DNA of 64,000 nucleotides from positions 2,043,001 to 2,107,000 of the forward strand of contig NC_008321.1 in NCBI RefSeq assembly GCF_000014685.1, written 5' to 3'. Below the pieces are notes generated by a model that worked only from the letters and a program-made list of their open reading frames with translations, was not told the origin of the DNA and made no database searches. Within the stretch, counting starts at the first letter, position 1, and the number at the start of each line of letters is the position of its first letter. The DNA comes from Shewanella sp. MR-4 (GTDB lineage Bacteria > Pseudomonadota > Gammaproteobacteria > Enterobacterales > Shewanellaceae). Position numbers and translations under genes: made by a program. Positions 34,337 through 43,505 of the stretch are shown piece by piece.

Positions 34337-35560
34337 TTATTCCTTCGGCTTGGCTTGATGAGTCGGTCGGTTAAATTGACAGAATCCTACCAATAACACT
34401 GCCGTTAACATTAATGCCGAGAAAGGCACTGCGGTGCCATTATAAAACAGCGCGAGTAATGGCCCTGCTAAGGCGCCGCAGCCAAATCTTAAGGTGCCAA
34501 TCACCGCCGTGGCCGTGCCCGTTTCCTGCTTAAACTTCATGAGCACAATGGCATCGGCGTTGACCGACATGATACCAAGGCTCCCCATCAGCGGGATCAG
34601 CATCAACACGGTGAAGTGATAACTGAGCCCCAGTAAATTCACCCCCAGTAAACCGACCGCCGCCAGCGCACCGAAGAAAGTCGATACGTGCAGCATCCTT
34701 AACGAGCCATAGCGGCCCACAATTCGGGTATTGATAATATTTGCTAGCATCAGCGCACCCACATTGGTACTAAAGAGTAGGGCAAATAAGGATTTATCTA
34801 AGGAAAAAACCTCCATATAGACAAAGGGCGATGCGGTTAAATAACAGAAAAACGCAAAGGAGGTGAGTACACCGCTGGCAATATTCATTTTGACGCCAGG
34901 ACGTGAAAACACAGTCGCATAAGCCCCTAAAAAGGATTTTTGACTCCGGCTACTCTGATCTTTATCGCTGGGCATTCTCAGCAGCGTAATGACCAACAAC
35001 AGCAACAACATGGCATAAGCCGATTGGATAAAGAAGATCAAATGCCATTCACCAAGCTCGAGGATAAGGCTACCGATGCTTGGGGCTAATAATGGCGCTA
35101 ACATCATGATTAAACTGACATAAGACATGCCCTTAGCCGTGTTTTCACCATAGACTTCTTTGATATACCCAGGGACAACCACAGTGGCCGCTGCGCCGAT
35201 AAAGGCTTGTAAAAAGCGCAGGCCCAAAAACACTTCAATCTGCTCGGCTAAGCCGAGCAATAGGCTGACTAACATAAAGCCTGAGAGGCCCATTATTACC
35301 AAAGGGCGACGGCCAATACGGTCGGCAAGGGGGCCAAAACACAACATACCGAGGGCATAGCCTCCTAAGTAAACACTCAAGGATTGTTGGACTAGAGTGA
35401 TATCGGTATGAAAACTCTGGGCAAGTGTTGCCATAGCGGGCAAATACATGTCGATCGCGAGCGGCGTGATCGCGACAATGGCGGCGAGCATAGGGATCAG
35501 CAGTGCCAAGTGGGGAATGTTGCTCGGTTTAGTCGGATAGCTTGACGGTTGTGGGTCCAC
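34337..35560 (-). CDS. Bcr/CflA family drug-resistance MFS transporter
   Basis: 407 residues, about 12 membrane segments. N-terminal ITPLAIDMYLPAMATLAQSF and DRIGRRPLVIMGLSGF are hallmark motifs of the Bcr/CflA subfamily of H+-coupled exporters in the inner membrane. Substrate unknown. It is monocistronic. The 492-bp gap to the next gene (35561-36052) contains a PHO box. Confidence 0.9.
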   Translation of the reverse strand: MDPQPSSYPTKPSNIPHLALLIPMLAAIVAITPLAIDMYLPAMATLAQSFHTDITLVQQSLSVYLGGYALGMLCFGPLADRIGRRPLVIMGLSGFMLVSLLLGLAEQIEVFLGLRFLQAFIGAAATVVVPGYIKEVYGENTAKGMSYVSLIMMLAPLLAPSIGSLILELGEWHLIFFIQSAYAMLLLLLVITLLRMPSDKDQSSRSQKSFLGAYATVFSRPGVKMNIASGVLTSFAFFCYLTASPFVYMEVFSLDKSLFALLFSTNVGALMLANIINTRIVGRYGSLRMLHVSTFFGALAAVGLLGVNLLGLSYHFTVLMLIPLMGSLGIMSVNADAIVLMKFKQETGTATAVIGTLRFGCGALAGPLLALFYNGTAVPFSALMLTAVLLVGFCQFNRPTHQAKPKE

Positions 35561-35942
35561 AGTTACCTCGGGTGGCGAAAGAAGGCGATATTAAGTGTTA
35601 TGTCACTCGAAAACCGAAATTGTAGGGTAACAATTTTGCCTAATGGCGACTCATTTTGCCTCAATTACCATAGCGTAATTTCGCCATGAGTATTGGAGGA
35701 GTATAGGGAAGAAATGAGTGGCCGGCGAAGAGTCTCTCAACCGTCATAGGCACAGTTGATTTAAGTCCTCGGCTTGTATCGAGTCTAAGGATATTAAGCC
35801 ATAACATAGTAAAACGCTCAGGCAAATAAGCCAATCTCGATGACGATATCTTTACACTTAAATTGTAACCAAAATGGAATTTATGTCCTTGTATTGCATT
35901 GATGTACTCATACACGCCTTAGCGTCATTCATTCGACTGAGA

Positions 35943-35982
35943 TTGTCACTCCAGTGTCATCTGTATGTCATCTAACCGTCTT
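35943..35982 (+). promoter_or_regulatory. Four-unit PHO box
   Basis: Four 7-bp direct repeats spaced by 4 bp: TTGTCAC (35943), GTGTCAT (35954), ATGTCAT (35965), CCGTCTT (35976). The 11-bp period and the TGTCA core are those of PhoB sites (CTGTCAT-N4-CTGTCAC). It lies 71 bp before the ATG of the downstream lipoprotein, the right place for phosphate-starvation activation. Confidence 0.75.
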
Positions 35983-36052
35983 GAATGCGGATTAGTTTAA
36001 TGGGCTTTAGCTTAACCCTACGACTAATAACAACACATTCAGGAATGATGCA

Positions 36053-37927
36053 ATGAACACAAAACGACTGCCGCTGGCCGGTGCGATACTGGCAAGTTTA
36101 CTCCTTGGTGCCTGTAATGGTGATGACGGTACCAATGGTGAGCAGGGGGAGAACGGCTTAAATTCATTAGTGAACGTGACTGCACTCGCTATAGGTGATG
36201 CAAACTGTCCCGCTGGTGGTCAACGCATCGATACAGGGCTTGATACAAATCGTAATGGCCAGTTGGAAGAGACTGAAATCGATGCGGCGCAAACCCAATT
36301 TATTTGCCAACCCCAATCTGCGGGAGTGTCGGCGGAGCTGATCGGCCGTCATCAAACAGGCACTTATGGCCTGAGCGCTGCTGAAATTGTTGAATACCAC
36401 AGTGCTTCTCAGCGTATTTTTGTGGTTAATGCGAAAAGCGGTAAGGTCGACATTATCGACGCTAACTTGCTCAGCAACGCGGCTAAGGCAACTGCGCCAT
36501 TAGCCTTGAATAATCTTGATAAGCTAGCAGAGCTGGATGTCGCCAAAGATGTAGGCTTAAGTTTTATGGGCAGCGTTAACAGTATCAGTATTTCTGGTAA
36601 CTTGTTAGCGGCGGCCATTGAGCGCGGCGATGCTGCAGGCAATAAGACTCAAGCCAATGGCTATGTGGCTTTCTACCAACTCAATGGCAATGAGACGCCG
36701 CAGTATCTCAGCGCGGTTGAAGTTGGTGCATTACCGGATAACGTCGTCTTTAGTCATGATGGCAAAACGGTACTCGTTGCGAACGAAGGCGAACCAAATC
36801 AAGACTATAGTATCGACCCAGAGGGCAGTGTGGCGATTATCGCCATTGCGGATGGTAAACCCTCAGCGACGGCGACGCTAGTGACATTCACCGAGTTTAA
36901 TCAGGGCAATGCTCGCTATAATGAAATCACCAAGGACATTAAAATCAATGGCCCTATGGCCACTGTCGCGCAGGACTTAGAGCCTGAGTATATCAGTGTC
37001 AGCCCCGATAACAGCCGTGCTTTTGTGAGTCTGCAGGAGAACAATGCCATCGCGGTGATTGATATCGCCAATGCCAAAGTAGCGAAGATTTTACCCTTAG
37101 GACTGAAGGATTACGGTCTTGATGTGAATAAAATTGATGCAAGTGACAAGGACGATATGGTCAACCTTCAGGCCTATGCGGGTGTGTATGGCATGTATCA
37201 ACCCGATACCGTAGCGAGTTACCGTTGGAATAATACTGACTTTATTGTCACCGCTAACGAAGGGGATTCTCGCGATTATGCTGGGTTTTCGGAGGAAGCC
37301 CGCGCCGGTGACTTAACCTTAGATCCTAATCATCCACAATTTGCCGCCGCAAAAGATAAGACCCAATTAGCCCGTTTGAAAGTGACTAAGAGTATGGGTG
37401 ATGACGATAACGACGGCGATTACGACAAAATCGTGAGCTTCGGCGCGCGCTCCTTCTCAATCTGGACGGCCGATGGTCAACAGGTGTTTGACAGTGGTAG
37501 CGATTTTGAGCGGATCACCGCAGCCTTGTTAGGCAATAACTTCAACAATAACAATGAAGAAAACAAAGGCGATAGTCGCAGTGACGATAAAGGCCCTGAG
37601 CCAGAAGCCTTAGCTTTAGGCAAAATTGGTCAAAAACTCTATGCCTTTATCGGGCTTGAACGTACCTCTGGCTTTATGATTTACGACGTGACGAATCCCT
37701 TCGACGTGCATTTTGTGGATTATGTGGTAAACCGTGATTTTGAGGCAGATTTCAGCATAGATACGGACACAGGCGAAGTGAAAGGCGATGCCAGTTTAGC
37801 GGGAGATTTAGGGCCAGAAGGCATGAAGTTTGTGAGTGCCGAGAAGAGTCCTAATGGTCAGCCTCTGTTGATCATTGGTAATGAAGTCAGTGGCACAACC
37901 AGCGTGTACCAAATCAAGGTGCAATAG
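36053..37927 (+). CDS. Choice-of-anchor I family secreted lipoprotein
   Basis: 624 residues. Lipoprotein signal peptide with lipobox LLGAC (Cys about residue 21), then a GDDGTNGEQGENGLNSL linker and a DUF7151-like module (CPAGGQRIDTGLDTNRNGQLEETE). From about 95 to the end is a large beta-propeller-like domain with YNTE-type strands such as VFVNAKSG, ANEGEPNQDYSIDPEGSV, VTANEGDSRDYAGFSEEAR and GPEGMKFVSAE, the choice-of-anchor I pattern. DxDxDGDYD acidic stretches suggest calcium sites. Some relatives are described as alkaline-phosphatase- or phytase-like, and the upstream PHO box fits a role in phosphate scavenging; enzymatic activity is inferred. Confidence 0.8.
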   Translation: MNTKRLPLAGAILASLLLGACNGDDGTNGEQGENGLNSLVNVTALAIGDANCPAGGQRIDTGLDTNRNGQLEETEIDAAQTQFICQPQSAGVSAELIGRHQTGTYGLSAAEIVEYHSASQRIFVVNAKSGKVDIIDANLLSNAAKATAPLALNNLDKLAELDVAKDVGLSFMGSVNSISISGNLLAAAIERGDAAGNKTQANGYVAFYQLNGNETPQYLSAVEVGALPDNVVFSHDGKTVLVANEGEPNQDYSIDPEGSVAIIAIADGKPSATATLVTFTEFNQGNARYNEITKDIKINGPMATVAQDLEPEYISVSPDNSRAFVSLQENNAIAVIDIANAKVAKILPLGLKDYGLDVNKIDASDKDDMVNLQAYAGVYGMYQPDTVASYRWNNTDFIVTANEGDSRDYAGFSEEARAGDLTLDPNHPQFAAAKDKTQLARLKVTKSMGDDDNDGDYDKIVSFGARSFSIWTADGQQVFDSGSDFERITAALLGNNFNNNNEENKGDSRSDDKGPEPEALALGKIGQKLYAFIGLERTSGFMIYDVTNPFDVHFVDYVVNRDFEADFSIDTDTGEVKGDASLAGDLGPEGMKFVSAEKSPNGQPLLIIGNEVSGTTSVYQIKVQ

Positions 37928-37998
37928 CCATAGCTTGTGTTCAAGGCGCCATAACGTTAAATTTCAACACCAGAAATGCTTGTGATTAAGCAAGCTTA

Positions 37999-38030
37999 AA
38001 ACGCCAGAGCATCACTCTGGCGTTTCTTTT
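37999..38030 (+). terminator. Terminator of the choice-of-anchor I gene
   Basis: AAACGCCAGAG (37999-38009) and CTCTGGCGTTT (38015-38025), perfect 11-bp stem, followed by CTTTTT; also faces the MocR gene. Confidence 0.85.
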
Positions 38031-38059
38031 TGGCCGCTTTCTAACGCGAAAATGAACTG

Positions 38060-39418
38060 CTATACGACCGAATAGGCGTGTTGCTTGAGGGCGTTAAAGG
38101 TGGATTCGATGCAGTCGAGCGCAAGCTGGAATTGGGTATCGTTTTCGGCGCCACCTAAACTTAATCGGATAAAGTTGTCATGGCAGTTAAAGTCATCCCC
38201 ATTACGGATCAGCACGCCTTTTGCCGCTAAGGCGGTCACCAGATGATGGGCTTTAATGTCTTCGGGTAACTGGATCCAGCCATTTAAACCCCGCCAGCGT
38301 TGAGTTAACCCCAGCTTGTCACCCAATGCCATGCATTGCTGCTGACGCTCGCGAATAATCGCATCGCGATTGGCCGTGATGTGCCCGCGCTTGATAAGCT
38401 GACAGGCGAGCTCCACATTGAGCGGCGAAACCATCCAACATTGGCTATGAATGGCGAGGCGCAATGGCGCGATAAGCGGCTCGGGCACTAAAATAAAACC
38501 TTGCCTTAAGCCCCCTGAAAACAGCTTAGACAGGCTTGAAATGTAAATGACCCTCGGCACATTCAGCGTCTGCGCTAACTGCCACAGCGGAGGGTGCCAC
38601 TCTTCAGGGAGACAATAATTCACATCATCTTCAATGATATAAAACTGGTACTGCTCCGCGAGTGCCAACAGTTTTTCTCTCTGTTGCTCACTGTATTGAA
38701 TGCAGGTGGGGTTTTGATTGTTGAGGGTTAAATACACCAGTTTAGGTTGATGGATTTGAACTAAAGCCTCGAATCTTGCTAGATCGACCCCGTCAGAGGT
38801 TAACGGTACGCCAATACTATTGATACCCAATTGTTTAGCGCAAATACGCACTCCGGGATAGCTGTACTGCTCGTGCAGGAGTACCTCGCCCTTGGCCAGG
38901 AAAGCATTAAGGCAGGCAAAAATCGCCTGTTGTCCACCATGGGTAAAGATCAATTGCTCTGGGTGTTGCTCAATGCCGCGTTGCGCAAGCCAGTGGTGAA
39001 ATATCTGTTGATGTTGATCTAAGGGGCTGGCGCGATAGCCAAGGAGTTGACTCAGTTTCGCCGGATCCTTAGCCAGTTGGCTTAGGCAATCACTCAGCGT
39101 ACTGATTTGATCCGTCAGCGGCTGCTGACAAGTCGCCATATTGAGCTGCAAATGATTAAGCTCTGGCACGGGAGAGGCGTTGACATAAGTACCATCACCG
39201 ATACGCGCTTCCACATAACCGCGTTGCTCCGCTAGAGCATAGGCCCGAGTGACAGTACCTATGGTCACCCCAAGTGCATCGGCTAAACGCCGCTGTGGCG
39301 GGAGTTTCGTGCCATGGGGAAGGGCTTTTAGCAAAATGCCTTGCTCGATCGCACTGACCAGACGTTGATATTTAGGACCTGTAAATGCCTCTAGATCTGG
39401 CGTCCAAATTGTACCCAT
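38060..39418 (-). CDS. MocR-type GntR regulator with aminotransferase domain
   Basis: 452 residues from ATG 39418. N-terminal winged helix (about 15-85) with LPPQRRLADALGVTIGTVTRAY, then a fold-type I aminotransferase domain with the PLP Lys in YISSLSKLFSGGLRQGF and PLP-contacting YLTLNNQNPT. Such PdxR/MocR proteins sense PLP or amino-acid-like ligands. It is divergent from a LysE-family exporter, and both starts flank shared operator repeats, so it probably controls that exporter. An in-frame extension back to 39481 is not supported by a ribosome site. Confidence 0.88.
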   Translation of the reverse strand: MGTIWTPDLEAFTGPKYQRLVSAIEQGILLKALPHGTKLPPQRRLADALGVTIGTVTRAYALAEQRGYVEARIGDGTYVNASPVPELNHLQLNMATCQQPLTDQISTLSDCLSQLAKDPAKLSQLLGYRASPLDQHQQIFHHWLAQRGIEQHPEQLIFTHGGQQAIFACLNAFLAKGEVLLHEQYSYPGVRICAKQLGINSIGVPLTSDGVDLARFEALVQIHQPKLVYLTLNNQNPTCIQYSEQQREKLLALAEQYQFYIIEDDVNYCLPEEWHPPLWQLAQTLNVPRVIYISSLSKLFSGGLRQGFILVPEPLIAPLRLAIHSQCWMVSPLNVELACQLIKRGHITANRDAIIRERQQQCMALGDKLGLTQRWRGLNGWIQLPEDIKAHHLVTALAAKGVLIRNGDDFNCHDNFIRLSLGGAENDTQFQLALDCIESTFNALKQHAYSVV

Positions 39419-39479
39419 GACAATAAATCCATTGATCTCCATTAAGCTATCTATATTATTTATTGTCTCGTTTATTGTC
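39419..39479. promoter_or_regulatory. Repeated operator sites between mocR and lysE
   Basis: TTTATTGTC occurs in direct repeat at 39459-39467 and 39471-39479 (12 bp apart), and inverted (GACAATAAA) at 39419-39427 touching the MocR start codon. A further inverted pair ATTGTA/TACAAT brackets TGCG at 39483-39498. Direct repeats plus an inverted copy are usual for MocR regulators. Confidence 0.5.
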
Positions 39480-39509
39480 AATATTGTATGCGTACAATTT
39501 AAGGTGTTT

Positions 39510-40136
39510 ATGGATATTCAACTTGTCAATGATCCACAACTTTGGACATTAATGGCCTCAGCGGCTCTCTTTTGTGCAACCATGACCATGACTCCCGGCC
39601 CGAATAATGTTTTACTCGCCAGCTCAGGTGCCCATTTCGGGGTGATGCGCACCATTCCACATATCGCGGGGATCCGCTTAGGCTCGACTTCTTTGCATCT
39701 GTCGGTATTACTCGGTCTTGGTGCTTTGTTTGAGACGTTTCCGATGTTGCACCAAGCGTTGAAATACGCGGCATTGCTGTATTTACTGCATCTTGCCTAT
39801 CGATTAGTGACCTCTCCCGTAAAGGCTGCGCATTTGGATGAAGGGCGTCAACCGATGAGCTTGATGGAGGCGGCGCTGTTTCAGTGGATTAATCCCAAAT
39901 CCTGGATGTCGACCATTACCCTTTGCAGCGCGTTTACCTTAGGCGGCGATGGCTTTTGGCTCAGTGCGGTATTGGGCGTGCTGGTGTTTAATCTGGTGGG
40001 GTTTCCGGCGTCTTTTACATGGGTGTTTGTGGGCGCAGCTATCAGTAAAAAGCTCAATACGGATAAACGTCGACGCCATTTTAACTGGTTTATGGGCAGT
40101 TTATTGTTGGTGTCCTTACCTATGATCCTGCGATAA
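39510..40136 (+). CDS. LysE/RhtB family amino-acid exporter
   Basis: 208 residues from ATG 39510, preceded by AAGGTGTTT. Five to six membrane segments; family signature ATMTMTPGPNNVLLASSG near the N-terminus and QWINPKSWMSTITLC in the middle. Exports an amino acid or related metabolite; substrate unknown. The frame extends upstream to 39417, but that would overlap the divergent regulator. Confidence 0.9.
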   Translation: MDIQLVNDPQLWTLMASAALFCATMTMTPGPNNVLLASSGAHFGVMRTIPHIAGIRLGSTSLHLSVLLGLGALFETFPMLHQALKYAALLYLLHLAYRLVTSPVKAAHLDEGRQPMSLMEAALFQWINPKSWMSTITLCSAFTLGGDGFWLSAVLGVLVFNLVGFPASFTWVFVGAAISKKLNTDKRRRHFNWFMGSLLLVSLPMILR

Positions 40137-40202
40137 AGTGACCTAATTGCGCTAAAACCTTAAATATTCTGGGATACTGACTCGCGTAAGGATTGGCTTT
40201 AT

Positions 40203-40236
40203 GCCATAACCAACATAATATTGGTGGCTTTTTTAG
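40203..40236 (+). terminator. Probable lysE terminator
   Basis: GCCA-TA-ACCAA pairs with TTGGTGGC around a short AT loop with a two-base bulge, followed by six T. Confidence 0.5.
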
Positions 40237-40329
40237 GTAACGGCCTTTTGGGGATCCCATTGAGGCTAGTTATACTTAGCCACCGCAAGTTAGTTCTTAA
40301 CTTGGGAGTGAGTATATGGAGGTTACTGC

Positions 40330-42087
40330 GTGAAGTTTCCCAGTTTAGTATCGTTAATGCCCGGCTTGGCGCAGATGCTGCAGTATGAGAAGCAATGGAT
40401 CAGGGATGATGTGAGGGCGGGATTATCCGTGGCGGCGGTCGCTTTACCCGTTGCCATTGCCTACGCCCAATTGACCGGGGTCAATGCCGCTGTCGGTTTA
40501 TACTCCTGTGTGCTGCCCATGTTGGTGTATGCACTGTTTGGCACTTCTAGACAATTAATTGTTGGACCCGATGCCGCCACCTGCGCAGTGATTGCCGCCG
40601 TGGTGACGCCGCTTGCCGCGGGTGACAGCATGAAGCACTGGCAACTGGTAATGACCATGACGGCGATGACCGGTTTTTGGTGTTTAATCGCCAGTCGTTT
40701 CCGCCTTGGGGTATTAGCAGACTTTTTATCAAAACCTATCCTGATGGGGCTGCTCAATGGTGTGGCTATCACCATTATTGTCGGTCAATTCTCGAAAATT
40801 TTTGGTTTCACCTTCGATGAGCGTTATTTAATTGAGCGATTAACTGGTGCGCCATCCTATTTGACCAAGACTCACTGGCCCACGTTATTGATGGGGGTTG
40901 TGACCTTAGCGACCTATGCGTTGGTAAAACGTTATCGCCCTCTGTGGCCCGCCTCTATGTGTGCGATGGCGATGGCAGCATTTTTAGTGTGGGCCTTTAA
41001 CTTAACCAGTTTTGATATCAATGTGGTGGGTGAGGTGAGCGCTGGTTTACCCTCGTTCCAAGCGCCAGCATTCGATCTCGGTATTGCCCGTGAATTGGTG
41101 GTGCCTGCACTCAACTTAGCCATGGTGAGCTTTGTCAGTATGATGCTGACAGCGCGCAGTTTTGCAGCAAAAAACGGTTACGATATCGATGCAGATAAAG
41201 AGTTTCGCGCCTTAGGGATCGCGAACATCGCTTCTGCCTTATCCCAAGGTTTTGCGGTCAGCGGCGCCGATTCGCGCACTGCGGTTAACGATGCTAACGG
41301 CGGTAAGAGCCAGTTGGTGTCCATCATCGCGGCGGTTTTGATTGCATTAGTCGCACTGTTTTTTACCGCACCGCTCAAATATATCCCCAGTTCTGCGCTC
41401 GGCGTTGTATTGGTGATCGCTTCGATTTCATTGATTGATCTAAAGGCGCTGTGGAACCTGCGCGTAAGAGACCGCTCCGCCTTTTTACTCGCCTGTACGA
41501 CTTTGTTTTCTGTGCTGTTTATCGGGGTGATCCCTGGTATCACCTTGGCGGTATTGCTGGGCCTATTCCAGTTTTTAGCCACAGTGATGCGCCCAACCGA
41601 CCAAGTGCTTGGGCTTGACCAAAAAGGGGTTATTCGCAGTGTGGATGATTCGGGTAAGGCCAAATCTGTGCCCGGCGTGTTTATTTATCGTTTCAACTCG
41701 CCGTTAACCTACTTCAACGCCACTTACTTTAAGCGCCGCTTACTGGAGAAGTTTATCCGTGAGCCTGAGCCCGTGGATTGCATTATCATCGATGCCGTCC
41801 CGTGTTTTACTCACTTAGATTTGAGTGTGATGGCCATGCTTGCGGATTTGCATCAATTATTGAAGAAGCGCGGCATACGTTTAGTGTTAGCAGGGCGTAA
41901 GCGGCAGATGCTCGGCTGGTTTGAACAGGCGGGAATGCAGTCTGGTGAGGGCGGTATTTTGATCCGACCCGATTTATATCTGGCGCTAAAAATGAACCAA
42001 AGCTACAAGCAAGCGTTAGCCGAAGGCCAGGCGCCGGTGATCAAAAAAGCGCCCGAGGATGATGTGCTACTACACAGTCATTTGTAA
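40330..42087 (+). CDS. SulP family anion transporter with STAS domain
   Basis: 585 residues. Inner-membrane transporter core of about 12-14 segments (residues 25-425) with AGLSVAAVALPVAIAYAQL and PDAATCAVIAAV, and a C-terminal cytosolic STAS domain (about 440-560) with FNSPLTYFNATYFKRRL and the strand VDCIIIDAV. Relatives carry sulfate, bicarbonate or dicarboxylates; substrate not predictable here. Start GTG 40330 after GGAGG. Its original terminator is now 1.3 kb downstream, behind an IS3 element. Confidence 0.9.
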   Translation: MKFPSLVSLMPGLAQMLQYEKQWIRDDVRAGLSVAAVALPVAIAYAQLTGVNAAVGLYSCVLPMLVYALFGTSRQLIVGPDAATCAVIAAVVTPLAAGDSMKHWQLVMTMTAMTGFWCLIASRFRLGVLADFLSKPILMGLLNGVAITIIVGQFSKIFGFTFDERYLIERLTGAPSYLTKTHWPTLLMGVVTLATYALVKRYRPLWPASMCAMAMAAFLVWAFNLTSFDINVVGEVSAGLPSFQAPAFDLGIARELVVPALNLAMVSFVSMMLTARSFAAKNGYDIDADKEFRALGIANIASALSQGFAVSGADSRTAVNDANGGKSQLVSIIAAVLIALVALFFTAPLKYIPSSALGVVLVIASISLIDLKALWNLRVRDRSAFLLACTTLFSVLFIGVIPGITLAVLLGLFQFLATVMRPTDQVLGLDQKGVIRSVDDSGKAKSVPGVFIYRFNSPLTYFNATYFKRRLLEKFIREPEPVDCIIIDAVPCFTHLDLSVMAMLADLHQLLKKRGIRLVLAGRKRQMLGWFEQAGMQSGEGGILIRPDLYLALKMNQSYKQALAEGQAPVIKKAPEDDVLLHSHL

Positions 42088-42136
42088 TTACGTATTTTGG
42101 CTTCGAGTGTCCCGTCCTAAGATAGGTTGACAGTTT

Positions 42137-42940
42137 TTAGGCCAGCTCCAGTAGCTGGCCTTTTCTATTGTGCACCTGATTAGGGGTTGCCATATTCAAA
42201 CTCAGATGCGGTCTCATATCGTTGTATATTGCTATCGATTCTCTAACAAGTATCTTCAGCTCCGCAAATGTCCTACATCGGTGCAGTAAAAACTCCTGCT
42301 TCAGTATGCCATTCACTCTTTCTGCTAATGCATTTTGGTAGCAATCATAACCATCCGTCATTGATGGCTGGATTTGGCTCGCCTGAAGCGCATTCTGATA
42401 AACTGCTGAGCAGTATTGTAAGCCTCTGTCTGAGTGATGCACTGCGTTGCCGATATAGCGTTTATCTTTTATGGCCATTTTTAACGCTTTCACCACACTC
42501 TCGGCTTTCATGTCTTTACTCACGTGATGACCGACTATCTTACGAGAACTGGCATCGGTGACCAGTGACAGGTAGTGCACACCTTGGTCTGACTCAAGAT
42601 AGGTGATATCACTGACCAGTACATGCCCTGCATCATGCAGTCCTTCCTCTTTCAGCAGATTAGGATGCTTCTTCATCCAGTGTTTGCTGAACGTGGTTTT
42701 TGTGTAGCTTTTCTTCGATTTAACCAGTAAACCTTCACTTCTCAAATAGGTAAAGAACCCATCTCGCCCGAGTTTAATATCGTGCTCAACCAGCCTGGAT
42801 TTTATCAACGTGTAGAGCTTACGGGCCCCTAACCTTGGCATATATTTACGCCAGTACTGGACCCAGTCTTGGATGACCGATAGCTCAGCTCTACGACTTT
42901 CCATTCGAGCAACTGCCTGATAAATACCTTGCCTCGACAT
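42137..42940 (-). CDS. IS3 transposase catalytic part (OrfB)
   Basis: 267 residues as a stand-alone frame. Integrase-type DDE domain: D in VLVSDITYLES, D in HHSDRGLQYCS, E in ALAERVNGILKQEF. The same frame is open upstream from 42940 to the slippery site at 43015-43021, so the active form is the OrfAB fusion made by -1 frameshifting. The N-terminal HTH_21-like region (MPRLGARKLYTLI) binds DNA. Confidence 0.93.
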   Translation of the reverse strand: MSRQGIYQAVARMESRRAELSVIQDWVQYWRKYMPRLGARKLYTLIKSRLVEHDIKLGRDGFFTYLRSEGLLVKSKKSYTKTTFSKHWMKKHPNLLKEEGLHDAGHVLVSDITYLESDQGVHYLSLVTDASSRKIVGHHVSKDMKAESVVKALKMAIKDKRYIGNAVHHSDRGLQYCSAVYQNALQASQIQPSMTDGYDCYQNALAERVNGILKQEFLLHRCRTFAELKILVRESIAIYNDMRPHLSLNMATPNQVHNRKGQLLELA

Positions 42941-42969
42941 ACCCGCAGCACGACATGCGGCAGCGAGGT

Positions 42970-43365
42970 TTATTTCGCCGTTGCTTTTTGCTTGCCAGAC
43001 GTACCGGATAAGTACTTTTTTCTGAGGCCTGCTCCATATTCATTGTCCATGATATCAACCATACCATTGAGGATTTTGTTACGCAGTTTCTCTTCTGCTA
43101 ACTCACGTTCAAGGCGCTTGATAGTTTCGGCAGGGGTTTCTTTTGACTTAGGCATAAGGGGATGCTGAAAAGGTTTCGACCAATCGAGTCTACCATGTTT
43201 TCTAAGCCAAACGAGTACCGTTGAACGGCCTTGAATACCAAAACGGGCTTGGGCTTGTTTGTACGTCATTTCGCCTTTTTCAACACGCTCTACAACGCCT
43301 AATTTAAAGGCTAAGGTGTAATCTCGTTGTGTGCGCTTACGGCTTGAGTTAATTGATGTTGTCAT
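42970..43365 (-). CDS. IS3 OrfA (DNA-binding helix-turn-helix)
   Basis: 131 residues with an N-terminal HTH (TYKQAQARFGIQGRSTVLVWL) and a C-terminal leucine-zipper-like coil (AETIKRLERELAEEKL) for multimerisation. Binds the inverted repeats. Ends 30 bp before the OrfB ATG, in the neighbouring phase. Confidence 0.9.
   Translation of the reverse strand: MTTSINSSRKRTQRDYTLAFKLGVVERVEKGEMTYKQAQARFGIQGRSTVLVWLRKHGRLDWSKPFQHPLMPKSKETPAETIKRLERELAEEKLRNKILNGMVDIMDNEYGAGLRKKYLSGTSGKQKATAK
43015..43021 (-). promoter_or_regulatory. A6G programmed -1 frameshift site
   Basis: Minus strand A-AAA-AAG in the OrfA frame (codons AGA AAA AAG). Slipping back one base continues in the OrfB frame without a stop (VLIRYVWQAKSNGEINLAA...) into OrfB. 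This is the canonical IS3-family recoding heptamer. Confidence 0.9.
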
Positions 43366-43418
43366 AAAGAAGTCCTCTTTATGTCAACGTATTTCAGGAC
43401 TAGACAGAGAGTAACGAC

Positions 43419-43445
43419 AAAGCGCGGCATGGCCCGCGCTTTTTT
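43419..43445 (+). terminator. Former sulP terminator, displaced by the IS
   Basis: AAAGCGCGG (43419-43427) pairs with CCGCGCTTT (43434-43442) and runs into T. It follows the right IS boundary by 12 bp, so before insertion it stood about 35 bp after the sulP stop. Confidence 0.75.
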
Positions 43446-43505
43446 ATCTCTGTCATACGAGTCGAAATGGTGATTTTAGAGCCAGCAGTTATTTAAAATA
43501 ACTGC

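Larger units (their letters stand above)
42108..43406 (-). mobile_element. IS3-family insertion sequence, complete, 3-bp duplication
   Basis: 1299 bp. Terminal inverted repeats: left TGTCCCGTCCTAAGATAGG, right (reverse complement) TGTCTAGTCCTGAAATACG, both then continuing GTTGACA or TTGACA. Flanked by a direct repeat GAG (42105-42107 and 43407-43409), the 3-bp duplication usual for IS3. Two overlapping-phase genes, orfA and orfB, read leftward. Confidence 0.93.

Noticed and set aside
35661..35915. 84-residue minus-strand frame between bcr and the PHO box
   Set aside because: No ribosome site and no recognisable protein features.
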